Source: Actinoplanes siamensis (GTDB taxonomy: Bacteria > Actinomycetota > Actinomycetes > Mycobacteriales > Micromonosporaceae). From it: a DNA stretch of 64,000 nt. This document shows, piece by piece, positions 8,887 through 18,333 of the stretch; positions within the stretch are counted from its first letter, which is position 1; each line of letters starts with the position of its first letter. The DNA is taken from positions 248,001 through 312,000 of the forward strand of contig NZ_BOMW01000006.1 of the NCBI RefSeq assembly GCF_016862395.1, given 5' to 3'. A program made the position numbers and the translations under genes. The notes beneath the pieces are model-generated. The model had not been told where the DNA came from, did no database searches, and saw only the letters and a program-made list of their open reading frames with translations.

Positions 8887-10560
8887 ATGGACGCAGCTGA
8901 GATCGACGCCGGGCGGGAGCGCTGGCAGCGCCGCTACGACGCGGCCCGCAAACGGGACGCCGACTTCACCACGCTCTCCGGGAACCAGGTGGAGCCGGTC
9001 TACGGGCCACCGCCCGGCACGTCGTATCCCGGGTTCGAGCGGATCGGCTGGCCCGGCGAGTTCCCGTACACCAGGGGTCTCTATCCGACCGGCTATCGCG
9101 GGCGCACCTGGACCATCCGGCAGTTCGCCGGATTCGGCAACGCGCGGCAGACCAACGAGCGGTACAAGATGATCCTGGCCGCCGGCGGCGGCGGGCTCAG
9201 CGTCGCGTTCGACATGCCGACGCTGATGGGCCGCGACTCGGACGACGCGTTCTCGCTCGGCGAGGTCGGGCACTGCGGCGTGGCGATCGACTCGGCGGCC
9301 GACATGGACGTGCTGTTCGAGGGCATCCCGCTGCAGGACGTGACGACCAGCATGACGATCTCCGGCCCGGCCGTCCCGGTCTTCTGCATGTACCTGGTGG
9401 CCGCCGAGCGGCAGGGCGCCGACCTCGGCAAGCTCGACGGCACGCTGCAGACCGACATCTTCAAGGAGTACATCGCGCAGAAGGAGTGGCTCTTCGCGCC
9501 GGAGCCGCACCTGCGCCTGATCGGCGACCTGATGGAGTACTGCGCGGCCGAGATCCCGAAGTACAAGCCGCTGTCGGTGAGCGGATACCACATCCGCGAG
9601 GCCGGGGCGACCGCCGCGCAGGAGCTCGCTTACACGCTGGCGGACGGCTTCGGCTACGTCGAGCTCGGCCTGTCCCGGGGCCTGGACGTCAACCAGTTCG
9701 CGCCCGGCCTGAGCTTCTTCTTCGACTCGCACATCGACTTCTTCGAGGAGATCGCCAAGTTCCGCGCGGCGCGCCGGATCTGGGCCCGGCACCTGCGCGA
9801 GGAGTACGGCGCCACCAGCGAGAAAGCGCTGTGGCTCAAGTTCCACACGCAGACCGCCGGGGTCTCGCTCACCGCCCAGCAGCCGGTCAACAACGTGGTG
9901 CGCACCGCGGTCGAGGCGCTCGCCGCGGTCCTCGGCGGCACCAACTCGCTGCACACCAACGCCCTCGACGAGACGCTCGCGCTGCCCACCGACGAGTCCG
10001 CCGAGATCGCCCTGCGCACCCAGCAGGTGCTGATGGAGGAGACCGGGGTGGTGAACGTGGCCGACCCGCTCGGCGGCTCCTGGTACGTGGAGGCCCTCAC
10101 CGACCGCATCGAGGCCGAGGCCGAGGAGATCTTCCAGCGGATCCGTGAGCTCGGCCACGACGGCAGCATCACCGCGGGCATCCTGCGCGGCATCGAGGAC
10201 GGCTGGTTCACCGCGAACATCGCCGAGGCCGCGTTCACCTACCAGCAGGCCCTGGAGAAGAACGAGAAGCGGATCGTCGGGGTCAACGCGCACACCGGCA
10301 CGGTCGCCAAGGAGCTGGAGATCCTCCGGGTGTCGCACGAGGTCGAGGTGGACCAGCGGCGGGTGCTGGAGGAGCGGAAACAGCGACGCGATCCGGTACG
10401 GGTCAAGTCCGCCCTGGACGAGTTGGTCGCGGTCGCCCGCACCGAGCGCAACATGATCCCGGCGATGCTGGAGGCGGCCCGCGCCGAGGCCACCCTCGGT
10501 GAGATCTGTGACGCGTTGCGGGGCGAGTGGGGCGTCTACCGGGAACCCGCGCGATTCTGA
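8887..10560 (+). CDS. icmA: Isobutyryl-CoA mutase large subunit (IcmA-type B12 mutase)
   Basis: 557 residues, the length of a mutase TIM-barrel subunit without the C-terminal B12-binding domain, so a separate small subunit (IcmB) must be encoded outside the window. Two positions that set substrate choice in this family were counted directly: Phe80 in [10 protein letters not shown] and Gln198 in EYIAQKEW. Phe80/Gln198 is the isobutyryl-CoA mutase signature, against Tyr/Arg in methylmalonyl-CoA mutase. It should interconvert isobutyryl-CoA and n-butyryl-CoA, linking valine breakdown with butyryl-CoA pools. It sits downstream of meaB. Automatic pipelines would probably label it methylmalonyl-CoA mutase. 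Confidence 0.9.
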   Translation: MDAAEIDAGRERWQRRYDAARKRDADFTTLSGNQVEPVYGPPPGTSYPGFERIGWPGEFPYTRGLYPTGYRGRTWTIRQFAGFGNARQTNERYKMILAAGGGGLSVAFDMPTLMGRDSDDAFSLGEVGHCGVAIDSAADMDVLFEGIPLQDVTTSMTISGPAVPVFCMYLVAAERQGADLGKLDGTLQTDIFKEYIAQKEWLFAPEPHLRLIGDLMEYCAAEIPKYKPLSVSGYHIREAGATAAQELAYTLADGFGYVELGLSRGLDVNQFAPGLSFFFDSHIDFFEEIAKFRAARRIWARHLREEYGATSEKALWLKFHTQTAGVSLTAQQPVNNVVRTAVEALAAVLGGTNSLHTNALDETLALPTDESAEIALRTQQVLMEETGVVNVADPLGGSWYVEALTDRIEAEAEEIFQRIRELGHDGSITAGILRGIEDGWFTANIAEAAFTYQQALEKNEKRIVGVNAHTGTVAKELEILRVSHEVEVDQRRVLEERKQRRDPVRVKSALDELVAVARTERNMIPAMLEAARAEATLGEICDALRGEWGVYREPARF

Positions 10561-10658
10561 CCCGATCACGGAGGGTCCGGGGGTAGCTCGGTGACGTCCG
10601 ATATCGCCCGCCTGGCGGCGGCGCGAACAGGCCGGACAGCGTGCGAGACTAGATAACC

Positions 10659-11600
10659 ATGAGCGACCCACGGACCACTCCGTCGATCTTCACCCGCGGC
10701 GCGGTCGATCTCAGCGCGCTGCGTACCCCGGCGCCGGCCAAGCCCGCCGCGCCGAGCCGTCCCGCCGCCTCCGACGGCTCCGGCGGCGACCCGGTTCCCG
10801 GCGCCCTGCCGGGCCTCGCCCCGGAGACGATCATCGACGTCACCGAGGCCAACTTCCAGAGCACCGTGCTGGAGCGCTCGCTCACCACGCCGGTGATCCT
10901 GGACTTCTGGGCCGACTGGTGCGCGCCGTGCAAACAGCTCTCCCCGATCCTGGAGAAACTGGCAGTGGCCGGCCAGGGCTCGTGGGTGCTCGGCAAGGTC
11001 GATGTGGACGCCAACCCACGGCTCGCCCAGGTCTTCCGGGTGCAGGGCATCCCGATGGTGAGCGCGGTGATCGGCGGCCAGCCGGTCGAGGGCTTCACCG
11101 GGGTGCTGCCGGAGAGCCAGATCAGCCAGTACATCGACGCGGTGCTCAAGGCAGCCGGGGTGGAGGGCGGCGGCGCGGCCGCGCCGGAGGACCCCCGGCT
11201 GGACGCGGCAGACGACGCGCTGATGGTCGGCGACCTGGACGCGGCCGAGGCGGCCTATCGGAAGATCCTCGCCGAGTCGCCGGCCGACACGGCCGCCGAG
11301 GCCGGCCTCGCGCAGGTCGAGCTGTACCGGCGGATCAACGGGCAGGACCCGGCGTCGGTGCTGGCCCGGGCCGCCGCCGACCCCGACGACGTGGAGGCGC
11401 AGCGGCTCGCCGCCGACATCGAGGTGCTCAGCGGCCAGGCCCCGGACGCGTACTCGCGGCTGGTCGCCCTGGTCAAGCGGACCAGCGGGGAGGAGCGGGA
11501 GGCGGTGCGCAAGCACCTGCTGTCGCTGTTCACCGTGGCGGGGCCGGACGACCCCGCGGTGGCCGGCGCGCGACGGGCCCTGGCCAGCGCACTCTTCTAG
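10659..11600 (+). CDS. Thioredoxin-domain co-chaperone with TPR-like C-terminus (CnoX/YbbN type)
   Basis: 313 residues. Residues 1-55 are Pro/Ala-rich and probably disordered; 56-165 form a thioredoxin fold with an intact active site WCAPC (87-91) and the cis-Pro in GIPMV; from about 175 there are TPR-like helices (DALMVGDLDAAEAAYRKILAESP). This layout is that of YbbN/CnoX, a chaperedoxin that protects thiols of unfolding proteins and passes them to chaperones. Whether this copy is redox-active cannot be read from sequence alone, but both Cys are present. It is preceded by GAGACTAGATAACC immediately before ATG 10659, with no clear ribosome binding site. Confidence 0.88.
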   Translation: MSDPRTTPSIFTRGAVDLSALRTPAPAKPAAPSRPAASDGSGGDPVPGALPGLAPETIIDVTEANFQSTVLERSLTTPVILDFWADWCAPCKQLSPILEKLAVAGQGSWVLGKVDVDANPRLAQVFRVQGIPMVSAVIGGQPVEGFTGVLPESQISQYIDAVLKAAGVEGGGAAAPEDPRLDAADDALMVGDLDAAEAAYRKILAESPADTAAEAGLAQVELYRRINGQDPASVLARAAADPDDVEAQRLAADIEVLSGQAPDAYSRLVALVKRTSGEEREAVRKHLLSLFTVAGPDDPAVAGARRALASALF

Positions 11601-11633
11601 AACCGACAGTCACGAGCGAAGCGGGAGGGCGTC

Positions 11634-13340
11634 GTGCGACGCATCGCCGTTCTGGACGCGCCGTCCAATCTCGGCCTGCGCCCGCCGACGCCCACGTCGG
11701 TGCCGGGCTGCGCCAAGGCGCCCGGCGCCCTCCGCGACCACGGGCTGCTGACCCGGCTCGCCGCCCGGGACGCCGGCTGCCTCACCCCGCCGCGGTACGA
11801 CCCGGGCGACTGGCGGCCCGGCGACGGGGTGGCGCACGCGGCCGAGATCGCGGCGTACTCGCGCGCGCTGGCCGACCGGATCGGCGCGATCATCGACGGC
11901 GGCGAGTTCCCGGTGGTCCTCGGCGGGGACTGCTCCATCCTGATCGGATCGGGGCTGGCCATGCACCGGCTCGGCGAGGCGGTCGGCGGGCGGATCGGGC
12001 TGGTCTTCGTCGACGGGCACTCCGACTTCCGGCACCCGGGCAACGCGTCCTACGTCGGCGCCGCCGCCGGTGAGGACCTGGCCCTGGTGACCGGCCGCGG
12101 CCAGGCGAACCTGGCGGCGATCGAGAGCCGCCGGCCGTACTTCCGCGACATCGACGTGGTGGTGCTCGGGATCCGGGCGCAGGACGAGTACCGGCTGGAC
12201 CTGCAGGCGGCCGGGATAGTGACCCGGCCGGTCCCGATGCTGCGCGCCGAGGGCGCGGCCCGCAGCGCGCAGTGGGCCCGCGATCAGCTGGTGGACTGCG
12301 CCGGGTACTGGGTGCACGTCGATGTGGACGTGCTCGATCCGGCGGTGATGCCCGCGGTGGACGCGCCGGACCCGGGCGGAATCGCGTTCCCGGAGCTGGA
12401 GCTGCTGCTCACCGGGCTGGTGGAGTCGCCGCACTGCCTGGGCGTGGAGATCACCGTCTTCGACCCGGACTACGACCCGGACGGGCGGTACGCGGCGGAG
12501 ATCACGTCCGCGGTGGTGAGTGGGTTGGCGCCGGTTCGGGCGGTGGCTCCGCGACCGGATCTGATCGCCGCCCGGCGCGATCTGGCGAATGCGCCGGGCG
12601 TGGCCGCGAGCGTTGCGGAGGCTTCGGACGCTGTCGCCGAGCCGGGCGCCCGTTCCGCGGAGGCGCCGGGCACCGGTGCTGCGCAGGCGGCGGGCATCCC
12701 TTTCGCGGAAACCCCGGAAGAGCCGGTCGTCGCGGTCGCCGAAATCGCGGTCCTGGCGGACGGCGAACCTGTGGATGCCGAACCTGTCGACGCCGAGCTG
12801 CTCGATATCGGCTCCGCGGACGCGGACCCGGTGGAGCCGGTTCTGGCGGAGGACGTTTCCGCGCCTGAGATCGAGGCTTCGCCGGGGCCGGTGAACGACA
12901 CGGACCTCGGCTCGTCGGAGCCGGAACCGGGATCCGAGCCGGAACCCGCGTCGGAACCAGAACCGGAACCGGGGTCGGGGCCGGAACCGGAACCGGAACC
13001 GGAGCTGGAGCTGGAGCCGGAGACGGAGCCCGGATCGGAGGTCGAGCTCGGGCCCGCGGCGCTGGAAGCGGGATCGCCGGAGGGCGACTCCGGCGAGTCG
13101 GAATTCGCGGATGACGAGTCCGATGCGGAACAGGCGCGGCCGCTCCGGGTGGCTCCGATGGCCGCGGAGGTGCGGCTGCTCTCCCGGCCGCTGGGTTCGG
13201 CGCCACTGCTCGACTCCGAGCCGCTACCGGCGACCCGGCCCGGCATGCTGCGGCCCCGGCCGCCGGCCGACCCACCGGTTGCCGGCGCCTTCACGGCGCA
13301 CACCCCGGGATTCGACGAGGTCCCGCCCGGCGTCGCCTGA
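11634..13340 (+). CDS. Arginase/agmatinase-fold protein with long acidic C-terminal tail
   Basis: 568 residues from GTG 11634, preceded by GGGAGG at good distance. Residues 1 to ~295 are a ureohydrolase domain: GGDCS (97-101), DGHSD (127-131) and HVDVDVLDP. Most manganese ligands are present, but the ligand His of the usual GGDHS is Cys100. It may be an arginase, agmatinase or related amidinohydrolase; the substrate is unknown. Residues ~300-568 are a low-complexity tail rich in Glu, Pro, Ala and Ser with many EPEP repeats, ending in a Pro/Arg-rich stretch. The tail is in the same open frame without a break, so it appears to be a true extension. Confidence 0.82.
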   Translation: MRRIAVLDAPSNLGLRPPTPTSVPGCAKAPGALRDHGLLTRLAARDAGCLTPPRYDPGDWRPGDGVAHAAEIAAYSRALADRIGAIIDGGEFPVVLGGDCSILIGSGLAMHRLGEAVGGRIGLVFVDGHSDFRHPGNASYVGAAAGEDLALVTGRGQANLAAIESRRPYFRDIDVVVLGIRAQDEYRLDLQAAGIVTRPVPMLRAEGAARSAQWARDQLVDCAGYWVHVDVDVLDPAVMPAVDAPDPGGIAFPELELLLTGLVESPHCLGVEITVFDPDYDPDGRYAAEITSAVVSGLAPVRAVAPRPDLIAARRDLANAPGVAASVAEASDAVAEPGARSAEAPGTGAAQAAGIPFAETPEEPVVAVAEIAVLADGEPVDAEPVDAELLDIGSADADPVEPVLAEDVSAPEIEASPGPVNDTDLGSSEPEPGSEPEPASEPEPEPGSGPEPEPEPELELEPETEPGSEVELGPAALEAGSPEGDSGESEFADDESDAEQARPLRVAPMAAEVRLLSRPLGSAPLLDSEPLPATRPGMLRPRPPADPPVAGAFTAHTPGFDEVPPGVA

Positions 13341-13433
13341 CACCCGGCGCCGCTGCGGCCGGGGACAGAACGCGAATACGAGCCCGACGCCCGGCACGCG
13401 GGCGGGACCTTCGAGGGCCCCGGCCCGCGGCGG

Positions 13434-14237
13434 TCAGTCCCGCAGGGGCCGGGGGACGTCGACGTCGGCGAAGGCGGCCACCGTGCGATCGGCGTAGGCG
13501 TTCATGTCGCCGGTCTCCATCGGACCCTCCCAGCTGCGCGGCAGCGGCGTCGGGACACCCGGGGCCACCCGCTTGACGATCTCGTCCAGCGCCTTCTCCG
13601 CGTCGCCCACCCACAGGTGCTTGGCGCCCGGCATCGCCACCACCTCGGCCTGCGGGATCGCGGCGAACCGGGCCTTCGCCTCGGCCGGGCGCAGGTAGTC
13701 GTCGAACTCCGGGATCAGCGCGGTCACCGGTTTCCCGTCGGCCGCCCACGCCGCCAGGTGGGCCGGCTCGGAGAAGCGCAGCGGCGGGGAGAGCAGGATC
13801 GCCCCGGTGACCGCCGGGTCCAGGCCGTACATCAACGTCAGGTCCGTCCCGAAGGACCAGCCGACCAGCCAGATGTCCGGAAGGTCGGCGAACTCGGCGA
13901 ACTCGATGGCGGCGGCCACGTCGTAGCGCTCGCCGACGCCGGCCGAGAAGGAGCCGCCGCTGGTGCCGCGGACGCTCGACGTGCCCCGGGTGTTGAAGCG
14001 CAGGACCGCGAGGCCGGCCAGGGCGGGGAGGCGCCAGGCGGCCTTGCGGAAGACGTGGCTGTCCATCATCCCGCCGTGCGTGGGCAGCGGGTGCAGGCAG
14101 ACCAGGGTGGCCACCGGCTCGCGCCCGGCCGGCCGGGCCAGCTCACCGACCAGGGTGACGCCGTCCGCGGTGTGCAGCTCGATCTCCTCCCGCTCGGCGG
14201 GCAGGATCGAGTTGGCACGGATCTGATTGCTCGACAT
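13434..14237 (-). CDS. Alpha/beta hydrolase (dienelactone-hydrolase-like family)
   Basis: 267 residues from ATG 14237 (MSSNQIRANSILP...); the open frame reaches further up but overlaps the neighbouring gene. The N-terminal strand pair (IELHTADGVTLVGELARP), LHPLPTHGGMMDSHV oxyanion region, nucleophile elbow GWSFGT and late GAKHLWVGD with the catalytic His fit the fold. Proteins of this type act as esterases or carboxylesterases on small cytoplasmic substrates; the substrate is not known. It is convergent with the arginase-like gene and lies just downstream of the small zinc-ribbon-like gene. Confidence 0.85.
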   Translation of the reverse strand: MSSNQIRANSILPAEREEIELHTADGVTLVGELARPAGREPVATLVCLHPLPTHGGMMDSHVFRKAAWRLPALAGLAVLRFNTRGTSSVRGTSGGSFSAGVGERYDVAAAIEFAEFADLPDIWLVGWSFGTDLTLMYGLDPAVTGAILLSPPLRFSEPAHLAAWAADGKPVTALIPEFDDYLRPAEAKARFAAIPQAEVVAMPGAKHLWVGDAEKALDEIVKRVAPGVPTPLPRSWEGPMETGDMNAYADRTVAAFADVDVPRPLRD

Positions 14238-14272
14238 GAGGCCGTTGTTCCTTTTCGGCTGGCGGGAAGGGC

Positions 14273-14599
14273 TCATCCATAGCGTGGCGCGTTGCGGGAC
14301 CGCTCCACGCCCGGCCCCCGCCGGTCGCGGGCCCGCCAGCAGCCGGTGTGCCAGTGCCGCCGGTCCGCCGCGTCGCCCCAGCCGTCGGCCGGCCAGGCCA
14401 CCACGTGCGCCACCCCGGGCCGGATGTCCTGCAGGCAACCCGGGCAGAGGTACGTCTTGACGGCCGCCGCCCCGAAGATGCTGCGCACCATCCACTCGCC
14501 GTCCTGCCACTGCTGGACGCGCTGCTCGGTGATGCCGGGACGGTCCGGCTGCGGTTCGTCGGCGGTGCGACGGCGCGGGTGGTTGCGGCGGGGGCTCAC
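14273..14599 (-). CDS. Small conserved actinobacterial protein with Cys/His cluster
   Basis: 108 residues from GTG 14599. The core YLCPGCLQDIRPGVAHVVAW followed by RRHWHTGCW gives CxxC and HxxC pairs that could bind zinc; the termini are Arg/Pro-rich. Homologues in actinomycetes are often labelled ATP/GTP-binding protein without real nucleotide motifs, and none is seen here. The function is unknown. It may be transcribed together with the hydrolase, 35 bases downstream. Confidence 0.78.
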   Translation of the reverse strand: MSPRRNHPRRRTADEPQPDRPGITEQRVQQWQDGEWMVRSIFGAAAVKTYLCPGCLQDIRPGVAHVVAWPADGWGDAADRRHWHTGCWRARDRRGPGVERSRNAPRYG

Positions 14600-14640
14600 G
14601 ACGTCAAGAGTACGTAGTGACTCACCGGTAACATTCAGCC

Positions 14641-14646
14641 TAGACT
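14641..14646 (+). promoter_or_regulatory. Leaderless -10 box of the aldehyde dehydrogenase gene
   Basis: TAGACT ends six bases before ATG 14653 and no Shine-Dalgarno sequence lies between. Confidence 0.6.
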
Positions 14647-14652
14647 CCCGAC

Positions 14653-16146
14653 ATGACGGCGACTCACGTTCCCGGCCTGCCCGTGATCGAGGACGGCCAG
14701 CTGATCTCCACGAATCCGGCCACCGGCGAGGAGGCCGGCCGGGTGCCGGTCGCCGACGAGAAGGCGGTGACGGCCGCCGTCGAGCAGGCCCGGGAGGCCG
14801 CCGTCTGGTGGCAGAGCCGGGGCTGGGAGGGCCGCAAGGTCCGGCTGCTGCGCTGGCGCACCCTGCTGGTGGAGCGGATCGAGGAACTGGCCGAGCTGGC
14901 CAGGTCGGAGAGCGGCAAGCCGATCAACGACGGGATCGTCGAGGTCACCGCCGCCGTCGAGCACCTGGACTGGGCCGCCCGGAACGCCAGGCGGGTGCTC
15001 GGCCCGCGGCGGATGCGGACCCGGCTGCTGCTGGCCGAGCACGTCGGTCACCTGGAGTACCAGCCGTACGGCGTGGTCGGCGTGATCGGCCCGTGGAACT
15101 ACCCGATTGTCACCCCGATCGGCCCGATCTCCGGCGCGCTGGCGGCCGGCAACGCGATCGTCTTCAAACCCAGCGAGTACACCCCGGTGGTCGGCCAGTG
15201 GCTGGCCGACTCGTTCGCCGAGATCGTCCCGGAGCAGCCGGTGCTGCGGGCCGTGCACGGGCTCGGCGATGTCGGCGGGGCGCTGTGCCGCTCCGGCGTC
15301 GGCAAGGTCTCCTTCACCGGTTCCACCGCCACCGGCAAGAAGGTGATGGCCGCCTGCGCGGAGAACCTGGTGCCGGTGGTGATCGAGGCCGGCGGCAAGG
15401 ACGCGCTGATCGTGGACGCCGACGCGGACGTGCCGGCGGCGGCCGAGGCGGCGGTCTGGGGCGCGATGACCAACGCCGGCCAGACCTGCATCGGGATCGA
15501 GCGGGTGTACGCGGTGGAGCCGGTCTACGACCGGTTCGTCCAGGCGGTCGTGGAGAAGGCCGGGAAACTGCGCACCGGCGAGGAGATCGGCCCGATCACC
15601 ATGCCGCGGCAGCTGGAGATCATCCGCGATCACATCGAGGACGCGCTGGCCCGGGGCGGGCGGGCGGTGCTCGGCGGGGCCGAGGCGGTGCGGGCGCCGT
15701 ACGTCGCGCCGACCGTGCTGGTGGACGTGCCGGACGACTCGTCGGAGATCCGCGAGGAGACGTTCGGGCCGACGCTGACGATCACCCGGGTCCGCGACGC
15801 GGAGGAGGCGATCCGGAAGGCCAACGACACGCCGTACGGCCTGGGTGGCTCGGTCTTCGGAAAGCGCGACGCGGTGCGCATCGCGCGGCGGCTGCGCGCC
15901 GGGATGGTGGCCGTGAACGGGACGCTGACCTTCGTGGGGATGGGCAATCTGCCGTTCGGCGGGGTCGGCGAGTCGGGGTTCGGCCGTATCCACGGTGAGG
16001 ACGGGCTGCGCGAGTTCGCCCGGCCCAAGGCGATCACCGTGCGCCGGGCGCGCTCACTTCTCCCAGCGATGACCTTCGAGCGCACCCCGGCCCAGGTCAG
16101 GCAGATCGTCAAGGCCCTGCGCCTGCTCTACGGCCGTAGGCGGTAA
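14653..16146 (+). CDS. NAD(P)-dependent aldehyde dehydrogenase
   Basis: 497 residues with the complete family signature: PWNYP for cofactor/aldehyde contact, FKPSEYTP, FTGST (nucleotide binding), general base Glu245 in VVIEAGGKD, nucleophile Cys279 in NAGQTC, and EETFGP. It oxidises an aldehyde to a carboxylate in the cytoplasm; similarity in style to succinate-semialdehyde dehydrogenases is noted, but the substrate is not determined. A C-terminal basic stretch (LRLLYGRRR) follows the domain. It appears monocistronic with a leaderless-type promoter. Confidence 0.92.
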   Translation: MTATHVPGLPVIEDGQLISTNPATGEEAGRVPVADEKAVTAAVEQAREAAVWWQSRGWEGRKVRLLRWRTLLVERIEELAELARSESGKPINDGIVEVTAAVEHLDWAARNARRVLGPRRMRTRLLLAEHVGHLEYQPYGVVGVIGPWNYPIVTPIGPISGALAAGNAIVFKPSEYTPVVGQWLADSFAEIVPEQPVLRAVHGLGDVGGALCRSGVGKVSFTGSTATGKKVMAACAENLVPVVIEAGGKDALIVDADADVPAAAEAAVWGAMTNAGQTCIGIERVYAVEPVYDRFVQAVVEKAGKLRTGEEIGPITMPRQLEIIRDHIEDALARGGRAVLGGAEAVRAPYVAPTVLVDVPDDSSEIREETFGPTLTITRVRDAEEAIRKANDTPYGLGGSVFGKRDAVRIARRLRAGMVAVNGTLTFVGMGNLPFGGVGESGFGRIHGEDGLREFARPKAITVRRARSLLPAMTFERTPAQVRQIVKALRLLYGRRR

Positions 16147-16195
16147 GGCTCCGCCTGGACCTCGCCTCGCTCTCACGGCCCGGCCGACCAGGCCC

Positions 16196-16201
16196 TAGGC
16201 T
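16196..16201 (+). promoter_or_regulatory. Leaderless -10 box of the ABC transporter operon
   Basis: TAGGCT ends six bases before GTG 16208. GTCCGG between them is not a ribosome binding site. Confidence 0.6.
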
Positions 16202-16207
16202 GTCCGG

Positions 16208-16846
16208 GTGGCCGACCACCCCGCGGTTGAGGTAAGCGATCTCTGCGTGAGCTACGGCTCGGCGCCGGTGCTGGCCGGCGTCGCGCTGACCGTCCCGGCC
16301 GGCACCGGTGTCTGCGTGACCGGGGAGAACGGCGTCGGCAAGTCGACGCTGCTGCGCTGCGTGAGCGGCCTGCAGCGACCGGACGACGGCCGGATCCGGG
16401 TCTTCGGCGCCGCTCCCGGCTCCAGCCCGGAGTTCTGGGCCGCCGTGGTGACCACTGTCGAGCCGCCGACCTGGTACCCGGGGCTGACCACCCGCGAGCA
16501 CGCCGAGCTGATCTGCCGCGCGCACGGGCAGGACCCGGACGACGCCGGCGTCGACGAGGCGCTGGAGCGCTTCGGGCTGGCCGGGCACGGCGACGCCATC
16601 CCGCCGTCGCTCTCCTCCGGACAGAAGCAGCGGCTCACCCTGGCGATGGCGCTGCTGCGGCCCAGCTCGCTGCTCATCCTGGACGAGCCGGAGCAGCGGC
16701 TGGACCCGGAGGGGCGGGACACCGTCGCGCGGATGCTGACCGACTACCTGTCGACCGGCGGCTCGCTGCTGATGGCCAGCCACGACGACAAGTTCGCGGT
16801 GGCCTCGGGGGCGGCGATCACCACGATGGAGTCGCTGGCCCGATGA
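16208..16846 (+). CDS. ABC transporter ATP-binding protein
   Basis: 212 residues, the size of a single nucleotide-binding domain. Walker A GENGVGKST, signature LSSGQKQR, Walker B SLLILDEPEQRLD and switch His in ASHDD are all present. The Walker B is followed by EQRLD rather than the usual SALD. It pairs with the membrane gene that overlaps its stop (ATGA, 16843-16846), so the two form one exporter-type system; the cargo is unknown. Confidence 0.92.
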   Translation: MADHPAVEVSDLCVSYGSAPVLAGVALTVPAGTGVCVTGENGVGKSTLLRCVSGLQRPDDGRIRVFGAAPGSSPEFWAAVVTTVEPPTWYPGLTTREHAELICRAHGQDPDDAGVDEALERFGLAGHGDAIPPSLSSGQKQRLTLAMALLRPSSLLILDEPEQRLDPEGRDTVARMLTDYLSTGGSLLMASHDDKFAVASGAAITTMESLAR

Positions 16847-18333
16847 CAGTCATCGTCTCGCTGCGGCCGGTGCGCCGCTGGATCCACCAGCGCCAGGTGT
16901 CCCATCGCGAACGCGGCGCGACGCTGGGCAACCTCTACTTCGCGGCGCTGCTGATCGCGGTGCTCGGCGCCGTGACCCACAAACAGATTTCCAAAATCTT
17001 TTGGCCCGGTACGCCCGATCTCGGCATCCTGCCGGCCGTGGCGCTGGGGTTGCTCGGGGCCGGGTTCCTGCTGATGGCGATGCGCGCCACCGGACCCGTC
17101 ACACTGGGCCGGCCGGCGGCGTACTTCCTGCTCACCGCCCCGGTCAGCCGCCGCCGCCTGCTGTTGCCGTCGCTGCGGCTGGCCGCGCTCGTCGCCGCGT
17201 GTCTCGCCGCCCTGATCGCCACCGCGCTCGCCGGGCACGCCGCGCCGCACGCGGTGGCCGGGCCGCTGATCGCCGCCGGGGCGCTGCTCGGCGTGGGCCT
17301 GCTGCTGGTCGCGGTGGTGGCGCAGCGGGCGCACGGCTGGGCCCGGGTCACCGACCGGCTGGCCACCGCCCTGGCGGCCGCCGGGCTGGCGCTGCTGATC
17401 GCCGACAACCTGGCGGTGCGCTCGCGGCCCGCGACCGGCGGGTGGTTGTCGAGGCCGTTGCTCGTCACTCTCGCCGGATCACTCGCGGTCGTCGTCGCGG
17501 CCGGGAGTGCCTTGATCGTACGCGATCTGGCTCGCACCCCGGACGATCGCGTGCTGGACGCCGCGAAGACCACCGGTACCATCTTCGACACCGCGTTCGG
17601 GATGGAACCGTCCTTCGTCACCGACCTGGTGGCGCGACGGTACTGGTCGAACCGGCGCCTGCGCAGCGCCCGCCCGCCGGCCCGGCTGCCGGTCCTCACC
17701 GGCCAGGACTTCCTGCTCGTCCGGCGCCGGCTGCCCCGCCTGCTCTGGCTGCTCGCGGCCACGCCGATCCCGCTGCTGCTGACCGCCGCGCCGCCCTGGG
17801 TGGCCGCGGTGGCCGTGCTGCTCGGCGCGATGATCGCCGGCGGCACCACCACCGCGACCGTCAACACCGACGCGGGCAACCCGGTGCTGCTGCGGCTGCT
17901 CGGCCTGAGCTCGCGGGCGGCCCTGCTGCAACGGCTCCGGATCCCGGTCGCCCTGGCCTTCGCCTGGTCGCTGATCGCGCTGGTGCTGATGCAGGTCGCC
18001 GGTGACCTGCCAGGTGGACAGTGGTTCCTGCTCAGCGTGCCGCTCGGGGTGACCGGCGGGGTGGCCGCGGTGCGCCGGGCCCGGGCCGGCTTCGTCCGCA
18101 ACGATCTGCTGCCCCTGGACACCCCGATGGGCACCGTCTCCACCGGCCCGCTGGTGCACGCTTTCGCCGGGCCGGACGCCCTGATCCTGGGCGTCCCCAC
18201 GGTGGTCGCCGTCGGCCAGGGCGGGCCGCTGACGTACACCCTGCTGCTCTTCCAGACCGCGCTCGCCCTGATCGGCGCCCGCGCCTACCTGGCCGGCACC
18301 ACCGACCCGGCCCGCGTCGAACTGCGGGCCTAG
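16843..18333 (+). CDS. Multi-spanning membrane protein, ABC exporter permease partner
   Basis: 496 residues with about 10-12 hydrophobic segments and a central soluble part ([18 protein letters not shown]...[16 protein letters not shown]). It overlaps the ATPase gene by four bases, so it is almost certainly its membrane partner. It resembles actinobacterial DUF6297-type proteins in size and layout (recollection, not tested). A short run at about 16979-17003 ([10 protein letters not shown]) uses AAA, ATT and TTT codons unlike the rest of this very GC-rich gene. Its stop overlaps the convergent nucS stop by four bases. Confidence 0.82.
   Translation: MTVIVSLRPVRRWIHQRQVSHRERGATLGNLYFAALLIAVLGAVTHKQISKIFWPGTPDLGILPAVALGLLGAGFLLMAMRATGPVTLGRPAAYFLLTAPVSRRRLLLPSLRLAALVAACLAALIATALAGHAAPHAVAGPLIAAGALLGVGLLLVAVVAQRAHGWARVTDRLATALAAAGLALLIADNLAVRSRPATGGWLSRPLLVTLAGSLAVVVAAGSALIVRDLARTPDDRVLDAAKTTGTIFDTAFGMEPSFVTDLVARRYWSNRRLRSARPPARLPVLTGQDFLLVRRRLPRLLWLLAATPIPLLLTAAPPWVAAVAVLLGAMIAGGTTTATVNTDAGNPVLLRLLGLSSRAALLQRLRIPVALAFAWSLIALVLMQVAGDLPGGQWFLLSVPLGVTGGVAAVRRARAGFVRNDLLPLDTPMGTVSTGPLVHAFAGPDALILGVPTVVAVGQGGPLTYTLLLFQTALALIGARAYLAGTTDPARVELRA

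Noticed and set aside
8887..10560. Calling the mutase methylmalonyl-CoA mutase
   Set aside because: Residues Phe80 and Gln198 and the missing B12 domain fit isobutyryl-CoA mutase better.
12534..13340. The acidic tail of the arginase-like gene as a separate gene or a frameshift artefact
   Set aside because: There is no stop codon or new start with a ribosome binding site between domain and tail, and the frame stays open to 13340; retained as one gene, with the doubt recorded as a finding.
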